From assembly GCF_013201895.1 (NCBI RefSeq), contig NZ_CP053841.1, positions 1,612,001-1,676,000 of the forward strand: a DNA stretch of 64,000 nt. Direction: 5' to 3'. Made by a program: the position numbers and the translations under genes. Numbering within the stretch: position 1 is the first letter of the stretch; every line of letters begins with the position of its first letter. Below are positions 1-10,827 of this stretch, piece by piece. A model generated the notes under the pieces. That model ran no database searches. It had not been told where the DNA came from and saw only the letters and a list, made by a program, of their open reading frames with translations. The stretch is from Campylobacter blaseri. Lineage in GTDB: Bacteria > Campylobacterota > Campylobacteria > Campylobacterales > Campylobacteraceae.

Positions 1-21
1 ATAAACCTTTGTGGCGTCCAT
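1..21 (-). CDS. 5' end of an unidentified gene cut by the window edge
   Basis: An ATG directly follows the TAA stop of the DUF507 gene (TAAATG), and seven codons (MDATKVY) are open to the window edge. A weak AG-rich Shine-Dalgarno lies inside the preceding gene's last codons. In related genomes carA often follows the DUF507 gene and begins with a similar short strand, so carA is a guess. Seven codons cannot identify it. Confidence 0.35.
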
Positions 22-573
22 TTAAAACATACCTCTTTTTTTAAGCTCTTCCTCGTAGTATTTTTCAAATGTCATATCGTAATCCTCGCTTCCAGGAATT
101 AGTTTCTTTGCCAATTTATCTAGTTTTTCTACAACGATATCCTCTATGTCTTCATAGCTTTTTAAATAGCTTATTATTGATGAGTAGATAACATTTTTTG
201 CCTTGTTTTCAGAAACCTTATAATCTATAAGGTCTTTTTTCCAAGATGTTTCTAATATCTCGTGAGAGAGGCTATTATACCTCTCCTCCTTATCTAGTAT
301 AAAATTACTATCTTCTGCAAGACGTCTTTTAATCATCCAAAACATACTTCTTTTATCAACTTGCATTATGTTCATATCTTCAATATTTTCATCAAGAATG
401 TCATTTGCTTTTTCATCTAACGCTCTTTCGGCTTTAGCATCGGCCATTAAAATTTCTTCAGCGACTTTAACAACAGGTTCAATACCTGCATTAAAGACCA
501 TAAATCCTGAATTAAACATATCTATGCCTATTTTTCTAGATATATATGGAATATGTGGTATTTTTATACGCAT
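22..573 (-). CDS. DUF507 family protein
   Basis: This 183-residue soluble, highly charged protein begins MRIKIPHIPYISRKI, the typical N-terminus of the DUF507 family, which occurs in Campylobacterota and some other thermophile lineages at about this length. No signal peptide, membrane segment or catalytic motif is visible. The middle and C-terminal parts are helical and rich in Glu, Lys and Asp. The start has a good ribosome site (AAAGGA, 6-7 nt upstream). It lies 26 bp downstream of purA on the same strand and is probably cotranscribed with it. Its function is unknown; the family name is recognised from the sequence. Confidence 0.8.
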   Translation of the reverse strand: MRIKIPHIPYISRKIGIDMFNSGFMVFNAGIEPVVKVAEEILMADAKAERALDEKANDILDENIEDMNIMQVDKRSMFWMIKRRLAEDSNFILDKEERYNSLSHEILETSWKKDLIDYKVSENKAKNVIYSSIISYLKSYEDIEDIVVEKLDKLAKKLIPGSEDYDMTFEKYYEEELKKRGMF

Positions 574-599
574 TTAAATTCCTTTCTTTTTTTGTTTTT

Positions 600-2710
<2,111 letters not shown>

Positions 2711-2835
2711 AACACTCCTTTTTTTATAGTGTTTTTATACTATAAATCTAAAATATTAGAATACCTAAAATTTCCTTATGTATATCTGTTATGGAATATA
2801 TTATTTAATATTTTTTGAGTATATTTGCAGTTATT

Positions 2836-2933
2836 TGGCGAGAGAGTGAAGGAATTGAACCTCCCACGAAACGGTCAACCGCCCCGTCATCGGATTTGAA
2901 GTCCGTGAACGCCACCAGGTCGTTTTACTCTCC
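2836..2933 (-). tRNA. selC: tRNA-Sec (anticodon TCA)
   Basis: This 98-base element folds as the long-armed selenocysteine tRNA. The anticodon TCA (2897-2899) lies in CGGACTTCAAATCCG, which is nearly invariant in bacterial SelC. It has a long extra arm, a GGTTCAATTCC T-arm, an acceptor arm built from GGAGAGT and ACTCTCT, and an encoded CCA end. The terminal acceptor pairs are imperfect, so the outermost bases may be off by one. It reads the in-frame UGA codons of selD and fdhA in this window. It lies alone between hisZ and the RND gene. Confidence 0.93.
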
Positions 2934-2970
2934 ATATTTAAGTCTTATAATATCATAAAAACTTAAATAT

Positions 2971-5424
2971 TTACCTATTTTGAATATTTTTCTTAGAAAA
3001 AATTATTATTAGTACCGGCAAGAAAACCAAAGCTGAAATAAGCATAAATGCCATAACCATATCAACTAAAAGACCAAAGTAAATTGTAGGCCAAAAATTA
3101 CTTGCTACCATAACACAAAATCCTAAAAATATAGCGATTGATGTGTATTGCATTGCATAGCCTATGCTTTTATGGCTATCATATACAGCTTGTTCTGGGT
3201 TTTTATACTTCTTCTCAATTCTATATCTATGGATGTAGTGTATAACATCATCTACCCCAATCCCTATACTTATAGCTGCTATTGTAATACTCATGATATC
3301 AAGTGGAATTCCAACAAGTCCCATAACCCCAAATACAAAAGTAAGCGGTATTATATTTACTACAATGGCAATAATAGCAAATTTTAAACTTCTAAATATA
3401 GCTATAAATACTAGCAGTATCGCTATAACAACAAAGCCAAGTGTATTAATTTGTGAGCCTACAAGGCTTTGGAGCATATTGTTATATAAAACCATTACAC
3501 CACTAATTTGAACTTCAACATTATCATCTTTTAAAAGAGTATTTAGATCTTTTTTAAGGCTTGTTAAAAACTCATTTCTTCTAAGCCTATCATCACTATC
3601 TATTGTTCTAACAGCAAACCTAGCCTCATTCGCGTCTATATCAATATATGGTGATAGTATAAGACTTTTATACTCACTAGGAAGTTCATTATAGATAACT
3701 GATAACATAAAGTCATTTAATGCAACTCCATTGTTCATGCGCTTTCCAACCTCTAAAAGAGTTCCTAAGGATGCCACATTTCCAACAAACTCTCTACTAG
3801 CTAAAAAATCATGAACTTTAGTAATAATACGCATTTTTTCACTTGAAAACCAATACTGATCTTGATTTTGAGCCTCCATAAATTCAAGCTCAAAAGAGTC
3901 TAAAATATCATCACCACTCTTTTTGAAAGAAGCTTCATCTTTTTTAAATTTTATAACAACATCAAAAGGAACTGTTCCTCCAAGTTTTTTATCAATAACC
4001 ACCATTCCTTTATGAATTTCAGTATGGTCTTTAAAGTATCCTATAAAGCTATTTTCTACCTTTAAAAATGTTATGCCATACAAACCAGCAACAAAAACAA
4101 TACCAAAAAATATAAGAATTTCTTTTTTTCTTTTTATAGCTAAATTTGCACACCAAGTAGTCAGTTTAAAGCTTTTTTCAAAATTAGTTTTAATTTCTAT
4201 CTTATCCAGTAGACTCATTATAGAGCCAAAGATAGCAAATGCTAAAACTAGCGAGATTGAAATTCCAATACTCATCATAGTTCCAAGTGAAATTATAGGC
4301 TTTATATCGCTAAGTATTAACGAGAAAAACCCTATAGCAGTAGTAAAGATTGCAAAAAAACATGGTAAAAATCTATCTTTTAAGGTCGTATACACGAGTT
4401 GTTTTTGTGTTCTACTTGGATATAAGCTACTTTTTTCTCTATAGCTAACCACAAGGTGTATAGCAACTGAAACTGTAATTATAATTTGCAATGCTGCATA
4501 ATTTGAACTAATAACTGTAACTTTATATCCTAACAGTGCAAAAAGACCACTTGCAATTATAGCACTAACAATACAAATGATAATAGGAATGATTACAAAT
4601 CTAGCTTGCCTAAAAAATATCCACAAACAAAAAATTAACATTATTAAAGAAGCAATCCCATATGTATAGATATCATTTTTTACAAATGTAACCATATCAT
4701 CTGCTATCATATTTATCCCGCCAAGGAAAAATTCCTCGCCTGTCTTACTTTTATACTCTGATAAAACATTTCTAAGACTAATTATGTTTTCATGCTCTTG
4801 TTTTCTATATCCTTCATTAAAAGAGTCTATTTTTTTATTTATCTCTTTAAGTTCTGATTTTTTATAGTCTTTTTTTGCAAAAAGTTTATCTTTTTGTTTT
4901 ATAAGCTCGTTGTATTCTGTATTTGGTTTTAAATTTACAACTATAGATGTAGTTTTAAAATCCTTACTAACCAAGCTTTCTTTATATAAAGGACTTGTTA
5001 AAAACTCTTTTTTAGCAAGCTCTTTGTTTGACTCTAGACTATTTAGGCTTTGAATATCTTTAGCTTTTTCAGATATAGAGCCCTCTTTATTTTCTAAAAG
5101 TGGCACATTTGTAAGATTTAAAACACTATCAACAAATTTCAAATTAGTTAAATCTTGACTCAAATCTCTAATGGTTTTTAATGTTTTTTCACTTAATAAA
5201 TCAGAATTTGGAGTATAGGCTATAACTAAAAAATTTGGAGTTTTATATCTTTCATAAACACTTTTTGCAATCTCCAAGTCTTTATCATTTTCAAGCAATA
5301 AAGTCTCGGTGGATGCATCTATTTGAAATTTTGTACTATAAAATCCAAAAAACAAAAAAAGTATTAAAATAGCTGACAATACAGTTTTTGGACAAGCTAC
5401 TATAAAACGAAAAATTTTATTCAT
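2971..5424 (-). CDS. RND/MMPL family transporter of the Mla-type operon
   Basis: This 817-residue inner-membrane protein has the MMPL/HpnN-type RND layout. One membrane helix (about 12-30) is followed by a large periplasmic domain, a bundle of helices (about 250-430), a second periplasmic domain, and a final helix bundle (about 665-810). The GIGVDDVIHYIHRYR segment near the C-terminus is the typical RND/sterol-sensing helix with conserved aspartates. It overlaps mlaC by eight bases and ends the mlaA-mlaC-RND operon, an order also known in C. jejuni (VacJ, Ttg2D, RND). Its likely role, by context, is powering phospholipid movement between the outer and inner membranes, in place of the MlaFEDB ABC complex. 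Confidence 0.88.
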   Translation of the reverse strand: MNKIFRFIVACPKTVLSAILILFLFFGFYSTKFQIDASTETLLLENDKDLEIAKSVYERYKTPNFLVIAYTPNSDLLSEKTLKTIRDLSQDLTNLKFVDSVLNLTNVPLLENKEGSISEKAKDIQSLNSLESNKELAKKEFLTSPLYKESLVSKDFKTTSIVVNLKPNTEYNELIKQKDKLFAKKDYKKSELKEINKKIDSFNEGYRKQEHENIISLRNVLSEYKSKTGEEFFLGGINMIADDMVTFVKNDIYTYGIASLIMLIFCLWIFFRQARFVIIPIIICIVSAIIASGLFALLGYKVTVISSNYAALQIIITVSVAIHLVVSYREKSSLYPSRTQKQLVYTTLKDRFLPCFFAIFTTAIGFFSLILSDIKPIISLGTMMSIGISISLVLAFAIFGSIMSLLDKIEIKTNFEKSFKLTTWCANLAIKRKKEILIFFGIVFVAGLYGITFLKVENSFIGYFKDHTEIHKGMVVIDKKLGGTVPFDVVIKFKKDEASFKKSGDDILDSFELEFMEAQNQDQYWFSSEKMRIITKVHDFLASREFVGNVASLGTLLEVGKRMNNGVALNDFMLSVIYNELPSEYKSLILSPYIDIDANEARFAVRTIDSDDRLRRNEFLTSLKKDLNTLLKDDNVEVQISGVMVLYNNMLQSLVGSQINTLGFVVIAILLVFIAIFRSLKFAIIAIVVNIIPLTFVFGVMGLVGIPLDIMSITIAAISIGIGVDDVIHYIHRYRIEKKYKNPEQAVYDSHKSIGYAMQYTSIAIFLGFCVMVASNFWPTIYFGLLVDMVMAFMLISALVFLPVLIIIFSKKNIQNR

Positions 5425-6013
5425 TAATGCTATTGTTTATCTGTATTTGATTTAGTTTTTCTAAAATGCCATCAAAGTTATCGTTTTTAATCATATCTTC
5501 AAACTGAGAGCGATATGTCTGAATTAGACTAACTCCTAAAATATCTATATCATATATAAGCCAATTATCTTTAGCTTTTGGGTAGAATTTAAAATCAACC
5601 GGATAATCTTTATCACTAGATATTAGCTTAGTTTTTAAATAAACTCTATTTGGGTTAGGGCTTTCCATGCCAATAACTTCCATGTTTTGATCATTATATT
5701 CTTTTAAATTTGATATAAAAGAATTTTTTAGCGCCTCCTCGTAAGCTTTACTAAATTTCCTAGCTTCTTCTTTGCTTAATTTTGAGTAGTGTCTAGAAAG
5801 AGAGATTCTAGCCATTAAAGGATAATCAAAATATTGATCAAAAATTTCAAAAATTTCTCCAGCTTTTTTATTATCATCAATATTGTGATCTTTCAAAATT
5901 TCTACTGCTTTTTTAACTTTTACTTCTATAGCAGGTTTTATCTCATCTTTAGTTAAGCTAAATGCTAAATTAAAACTAAATACTAATAAAACTAGTAATT
6001 TCATAAACTTCAT
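5417..6013 (-). CDS. mlaC: MlaC/Ttg2D-like periplasmic phospholipid-binding protein
   Basis: This 198-residue protein has a clear signal peptide (hydrophobic residues 5-19, cleavage near AFS). The mature part matches MlaC family features: an early helical region with FDQYFDYPLMARISLSRHYSKLS, then YDIDILGVSLIQTYRSQF near the end, which is the family's signature I-D-GVS-I-YR block. MlaC shuttles phospholipids across the periplasm. It sits 2 bp after mlaA and overlaps the RND gene, so the three are one transcription unit. Confidence 0.9.
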   Translation of the reverse strand: MKFMKLLVLLVFSFNLAFSLTKDEIKPAIEVKVKKAVEILKDHNIDDNKKAGEIFEIFDQYFDYPLMARISLSRHYSKLSKEEARKFSKAYEEALKNSFISNLKEYNDQNMEVIGMESPNPNRVYLKTKLISSDKDYPVDFKFYPKAKDNWLIYDIDILGVSLIQTYRSQFEDMIKNDNFDGILEKLNQIQINNSINE

Positions 6014-6015
6014 TT

Positions 6016-6714
6016 TTATTCCTTGATTAAATAATTTCTTCTTTGTTCATATCCATCACGTAATAAAGGATATAAATCAACAGCATTTTTCTTAATTTTT
6101 TTATATTGAAAATCAATCGATTCGTTATTAACTTTTTCAACTGCTTTTACGCCCATTGATGTCCACTTATCATCTATATAAGATACTGGATGAGTAAAAT
6201 AATCTCCAACAAGCCCAAAACTATCTCTAATATTGCTAGGTCCTAAAATAGGCCATACTATATGAAAGCCACTTCCAACACCCCAATGCCCTAAAGTTTG
6301 GCCAAAATCCTCATCATGCCTTGATATATTGAAGTGATTTGTAGCCGTATCACTAAAACCTGCAAAACCTATAGTTGAGTTGATTAAAAATCTTTTTGTT
6401 TCATCTAAGGAGTTTTGAAATTTACCTTGAAGAATATTATTTATAAGCCTCATAGGATATAAAAGATTGTAAAAAAAGTCTTTAAAAGCTCCTTGAATAG
6501 GATCAGGCATAACATAATCATAGCCTACAGCAATCGGGTACATCAAATAATCATAAAAAGCATCGTTTATATTTGTCATAACTCTATTATATCCACCAAG
6601 AGGATCAAAAACTGTTTTTTTATTAAATTCATCTTCAAATTCAGAAAAATTATCAAAACTAGAATCTGAAAAAGCAATTGTAATGGTTAATAATATTGAT
6701 AACCAAAATTTCAT
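6016..6714 (-). CDS. mlaA: MlaA/VacJ-like outer-membrane lipid asymmetry protein
   Basis: This 232-residue protein contains the MlaA hallmarks: FDPLGGYNRVMTNIND near residue 36, then DFFYNLLYPMRLINNILQG, and the core GFAGFSDTATNHFNISRHDEDFGQTLG region leading into a short hydrophobic stretch that ends in a GPSNIRD motif. MlaA removes misplaced phospholipids from the outer leaflet of the outer membrane. Residues 2-15 form a signal peptide, but no lipobox cysteine follows (the stretch is IAFSDSS), so unlike the E. coli protein it does not look like a lipoprotein. It is the first gene of the operon, with an AAAAGGAAG ribosome site. Confidence 0.9.
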   Translation of the reverse strand: MKFWLSILLTITIAFSDSSFDNFSEFEDEFNKKTVFDPLGGYNRVMTNINDAFYDYLMYPIAVGYDYVMPDPIQGAFKDFFYNLLYPMRLINNILQGKFQNSLDETKRFLINSTIGFAGFSDTATNHFNISRHDEDFGQTLGHWGVGSGFHIVWPILGPSNIRDSFGLVGDYFTHPVSYIDDKWTSMGVKAVEKVNNESIDFQYKKIKKNAVDLYPLLRDGYEQRRNYLIKE

Positions 6715-6820
6715 AAAACTTCCTTTTCTAGTAATCTTTTTATGTATTTTATTAAAATAAAGTTTATAATTCTATTGTAATTTTTTAAATATGGCAAATT
6801 TAAATTTTTTAATAGATTAT

Positions 6821-6843
6821 AAAGTGGCTTTTTAGCCACTTTA
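6821..6843 (-). terminator. rho-independent terminator after ansB
   Basis: A perfect AAAGTGGC/GCCACTTT stem with a short loop, five bases beyond the asparaginase stop codon and followed on the minus strand by a T-containing AT-rich run. Confidence 0.75.
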
Positions 6844-6848
6844 TTTCT

Positions 6849-7952
<1,104 letters not shown>

Positions 7953-8004
7953 TTAAATTAATTATTTCAATTAAAGAAATCTTAAAGTTCTATAATATTC
8001 TCTT

Positions 8005-8811
8005 TTAAATTTCATAAAATTTAGCAAATTTAGATATTTTGTCATCGTTCATTAAAAATATTTCATCAATGAAATTTTCTCTAAAAGTTAAATTTCCTCT
8101 ATTATTCAACATATTTTTAGCAAATTCACCTGCTACTCCAGAAGTAATAACAGCCATCAAAGTTGCTTCAAGTATATTATTGTTTGAGGCAATAAAAGCC
8201 GCTATTAAGGCAGTTAGTATACATCCACTTCCAGTGATATTTTTCATCATTTCATCACCATTTTCACAAATATAGCTAATATCTCCATTCGTTATTATAT
8301 CTTTAGCCCCACTTATCACTACTACTGAGCCAGTATTTCTACTAAGTGTTTTGGCAATTTCTACTTTGTCTTCTAAGCTATCTTTTGCATCACTCTTACT
8401 AGCGTCAACACCTTTGCTTTTAGTATTTAAGCCAACTAAATTTTTTATCTCAGAAATATTACCTCTAATAACACTAAATTTACCTTCTTTTAAAAGTTCA
8501 AAAGCTATTTTTTTTCTAGGCTTTGTAGCTCCTATTGCAACAGGATCAAAAACGCTAACTATATTATTTGTATTTGCTGATTTTAAAGAAATTTTCATAG
8601 CTTCAACTACATCAGGATATATGTTTCCTAAATTTATAACTAGTCCATCTGATATTGAAGTTAACTCTTCACACTCCTTAGAATAATCAGACATTATAGG
8701 GCTAGCTCCACAAGCAATTAAAATATTAGCAACATCATTTATAGTAACATAATTTGTAATGCAATGAATCATAGGATTTTTTTCTTTTATATTTTGTATG
8801 AAATTTAACAC
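8005..8811 (-). CDS. thiM: hydroxyethylthiazole kinase
   Basis: ThiM phosphorylates 4-methyl-5-(2-hydroxyethyl)thiazole to salvage the thiazole half of thiamine. The 268-residue length is standard. Motifs seen are MIHCITNYVTINDVANILIACGASPIM near the start, VFDPVAIGATKPRK in the middle, and the glycine-rich NITGSGCILTALIAAF anion hole with the catalytic Cys near residue 200. Its pyrimidine-pathway partner thiC is in this window at 51.6 kb. No THI-box (TPP riboswitch) was recognised upstream. Confidence 0.94.
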   Translation of the reverse strand: MLNFIQNIKEKNPMIHCITNYVTINDVANILIACGASPIMSDYSKECEELTSISDGLVINLGNIYPDVVEAMKISLKSANTNNIVSVFDPVAIGATKPRKKIAFELLKEGKFSVIRGNISEIKNLVGLNTKSKGVDASKSDAKDSLEDKVEIAKTLSRNTGSVVVISGAKDIITNGDISYICENGDEMMKNITGSGCILTALIAAFIASNNNILEATLMAVITSGVAGEFAKNMLNNRGNLTFRENFIDEIFLMNDDKISKFAKFYEI

Positions 8812-9189
8812 TTTCTATCCTTTTAAATTTTAAATCAAATTTAACTTTTCCAAATAAATCTATATAATCTTAACTCTAAATCTTAAATAACTAAAATTTA
8901 ATTAAAAATTTATATTGTTTTATTCCTAAATTTGCGTTGTAGTCTTTACTTGGAAATTATAATAGAATTAAGACTAGTTTTTATTATTTTTATAATTGTT
9001 ATGATTTAAACATCATAAAAGATTTCAAAATTGTATAAATTTACTGAATTTATAATATACTCTTTTTATGCTAATTAAACATATTATTTTGATTAATTAT
9101 ATCCAAGCAAACATTAAATAAATTTTAATTAAATTATCATTAATTTGTTAATAACTTCAAGATTATTTATCTAAAACAACAAACCAAAC
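8812..9189. other. AT-rich gap holding the left copy of the direct repeat
   Basis: No gene is seen between thiM and the glycine-zipper gene. From 8967 onward this gap is the left copy of a ~220-bp repeat described separately. The first ~150 bp are AT-rich with no recognisable element. Confidence 0.6.
8967..9185 (+). repeat. left copy of ~220-bp direct repeat flanking the three-gene cassette
   Basis: Reading from ATTAAGACTAG to ACAACAAACCA, this segment matches 12852-13075 in the same orientation at roughly 90% identity with a few small indels, by eye. It lies just beyond the 3' end of the cassette. Both copies keep a TATAAT box (9051-9056 here) and a short open frame of 17 codons. Confidence 0.88.
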
Positions 9190-9214
9190 AAGAGTTTGAA
9201 AAAATCAAACTCTT
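9190..9214 (-). terminator. terminator of the three-gene cassette
   Basis: A perfect 10-bp stem (AAGAGTTTGA / TCAAACTCTT) with a five-base loop, nine bases past the stop of the last cassette gene. The first repeat copy ends right beside it. Confidence 0.8.
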
Positions 9215-9222
9215 AAATAAAT

Positions 9223-10206
9223 TTATATCTTTATAGTTTCTAAAAGCCTTTCTGATTCTTTTGTTGTATTGCCATCTTTATCCAAAATAGGAGTATCAAG
9301 AATACTTTTTATGACCTTAACTAGCGAAGCTGCTTTAGCTATGCTCTCTTTTTGTTCTTGATGAAATTGTGAGAAATCAACACCATTATTTTTTATAATT
9401 TTTTGCATTTCATAAACTAAAGGGGTAAAATTAGAATCTAATCTAATTAGCATCATCTTAAATTTATTAGCTCTTTTTCCTATGGCTTTGGTTTGTAATT
9501 CCATATTTTTTAGCTCCTGTACTTGTAGCTGTGCCTTAGCATAATCAGTCTTTGCATCATCTAGCTTTTTGCTAGCTTTTGCTCCAGCAATTACTCCCAA
9601 AACTACCAAAGCTGGTGCAGCAACAAGTCCTCCAAGCATCATCATACCACCAGCCACGCCAGCTCCCCCAGCAGCCAAAGTCCCACCACCAAGCCAAGCT
9701 AATGTTGCATTTGTAGCAGCTGCTCCACTAAGAGTGCTAATAGCAGTTCCAGTGCTTGCAGCAGCAAAGGTCATAGTAGCACTATATGCACCAAAAGCAA
9801 CTAACCCTCCAGCTCCTGCACCACTAAGAGTGCCTTTTAACATAGACTCTGCTAGTATGGATTGTTCTTTTAGCTCTTTAAACATACTTTGATCAATTTT
9901 AAAATTATTAAGCTCATCAATGCCAACAGTGTTTTGAAAATCTACATTTTTTAATTTTTCAAATGAAGTGATAAAATCTTTTATAGAAGTATCTAGTATA
10001 TAAATTTTCTTTTGTCCTAATTGTTTTAAATTTTCAGAACAATATTTTCTTGCTTTTTCTAGTTTATTTTTAGCTTCTGATAAATCATAATTTGCAGATG
10101 AAACCAAATCATCTGCTTCATTGCTATCTAAAACAGCCTTAACGCTTTTTCCAGCTCCAAAAAGTGCAGTAGTCCCAATTGCTACAAGTGGTATTAATGG
10201 TAACAT
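9223..10206 (-). CDS. uncharacterised glycine-zipper membrane-active protein (cassette gene 3)
   Basis: I do not recognise a named function. The 327-residue protein has a hydrophobic N-terminus (residues 2-17, resembling an anchor), a charged coiled-coil-like stretch (about 36-120), and a long Gly/Ala-rich hydrophobic block (about 134-210) with repeated small-residue spacing (AAATNATLAWLGGGTLAAGG and so on). A second helical charged region (about 212-290) follows. Glycine zippers of this kind pack helices in membranes and pores. It starts 11 bp after the TerB-like gene with an AAAGGA ribosome site and ends at a strong hairpin, so it closes a three-gene operon. A membrane-inserting effector is an inference only. 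Confidence 0.75.
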   Translation of the reverse strand: MLPLIPLVAIGTTALFGAGKSVKAVLDSNEADDLVSSANYDLSEAKNKLEKARKYCSENLKQLGQKKIYILDTSIKDFITSFEKLKNVDFQNTVGIDELNNFKIDQSMFKELKEQSILAESMLKGTLSGAGAGGLVAFGAYSATMTFAAASTGTAISTLSGAAATNATLAWLGGGTLAAGGAGVAGGMMMLGGLVAAPALVVLGVIAGAKASKKLDDAKTDYAKAQLQVQELKNMELQTKAIGKRANKFKMMLIRLDSNFTPLVYEMQKIIKNNGVDFSQFHQEQKESIAKAASLVKVIKSILDTPILDKDGNTTKESERLLETIKI

Positions 10207-10217
10207 ATTTTTCCTTT

Positions 10218-10817
10218 CTAAACTAGATAACTCTCATCTAGTGTATTTTGTAAAGATTTTATAATCTCTTCTTTTGTTTCTTCTAGCTCTTTGATTTTTG
10301 GAGCTATTTCCTTATATGGAAGTTCTGAGTCGTTAAAAAATTTAATCTGCTTTATAGTGGCATTTAAAGTTTCTGCATACTCCATAAGCTCTTCAAAAAT
10401 TTCTTGGTCTATATTAAATTCTTTAACAATTAGCTCTAGAACTTCTTTTTCAGATTCTGAAAAATCATCATCAGAATAAGCCAAATTTATAAGTACCCAT
10501 AAAAAATTTGTTTTAGATCTACCATAAATACAACTAGAAATATCACAAACAAGCTCTTTGATAATCTCTTTTTTAGATTTTTTAAATATGGAGTCATCTT
10601 TTTTCTCTTGTGAAATTAGCATTTGAGTTAAAAACTCTAATTTTTCAAAGTCATAATCAAAATAAATTTTTTCTTTAAACATATCAGCCATCATTGGCTT
10701 AGCAAATTCCATAAATCTATCTTTTTCTTTTTGTATCAACACCTTATCATCTAATTGTAAAAAATTTATTATTATAGATAATATATAATGATATTCTTTT
10801 TCAAAATATATATGCAT
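10218..10817 (-). CDS. TerB-like domain protein (cassette gene 2)
   Basis: This is a 199-residue acidic, all-helical protein. Residues about 105-150 (LINLAYSDDDFSESEKEVL, then an EFNID segment) match the TerB/tellurite-resistance helical fold, with its conserved AYSDGxFSExE-type acidic helix turn. TerB-like domains occur in stress, phage-defence and membrane-associated modules. I chose the ATG at 10817 because AAGGAG lies seven bases upstream. A longer frame from 10850 would overlap the previous gene by 23 bases and has no such site. It is the middle gene of the cassette, 10 bp after gene 1. The exact role is unknown. Confidence 0.72.
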   Translation of the reverse strand: MHIYFEKEYHYILSIIINFLQLDDKVLIQKEKDRFMEFAKPMMADMFKEKIYFDYDFEKLEFLTQMLISQEKKDDSIFKKSKKEIIKELVCDISSCIYGRSKTNFLWVLINLAYSDDDFSESEKEVLELIVKEFNIDQEIFEELMEYAETLNATIKQIKFFNDSELPYKEIAPKIKELEETKEEIIKSLQNTLDESYLV

Positions 10818-10827
10818 ATTTTCTCCT

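Noticed and set aside
8812-8966. TPP riboswitch upstream of thiM
   Set aside because: No CUGAGA-type core or second TPP-binding helix seen.
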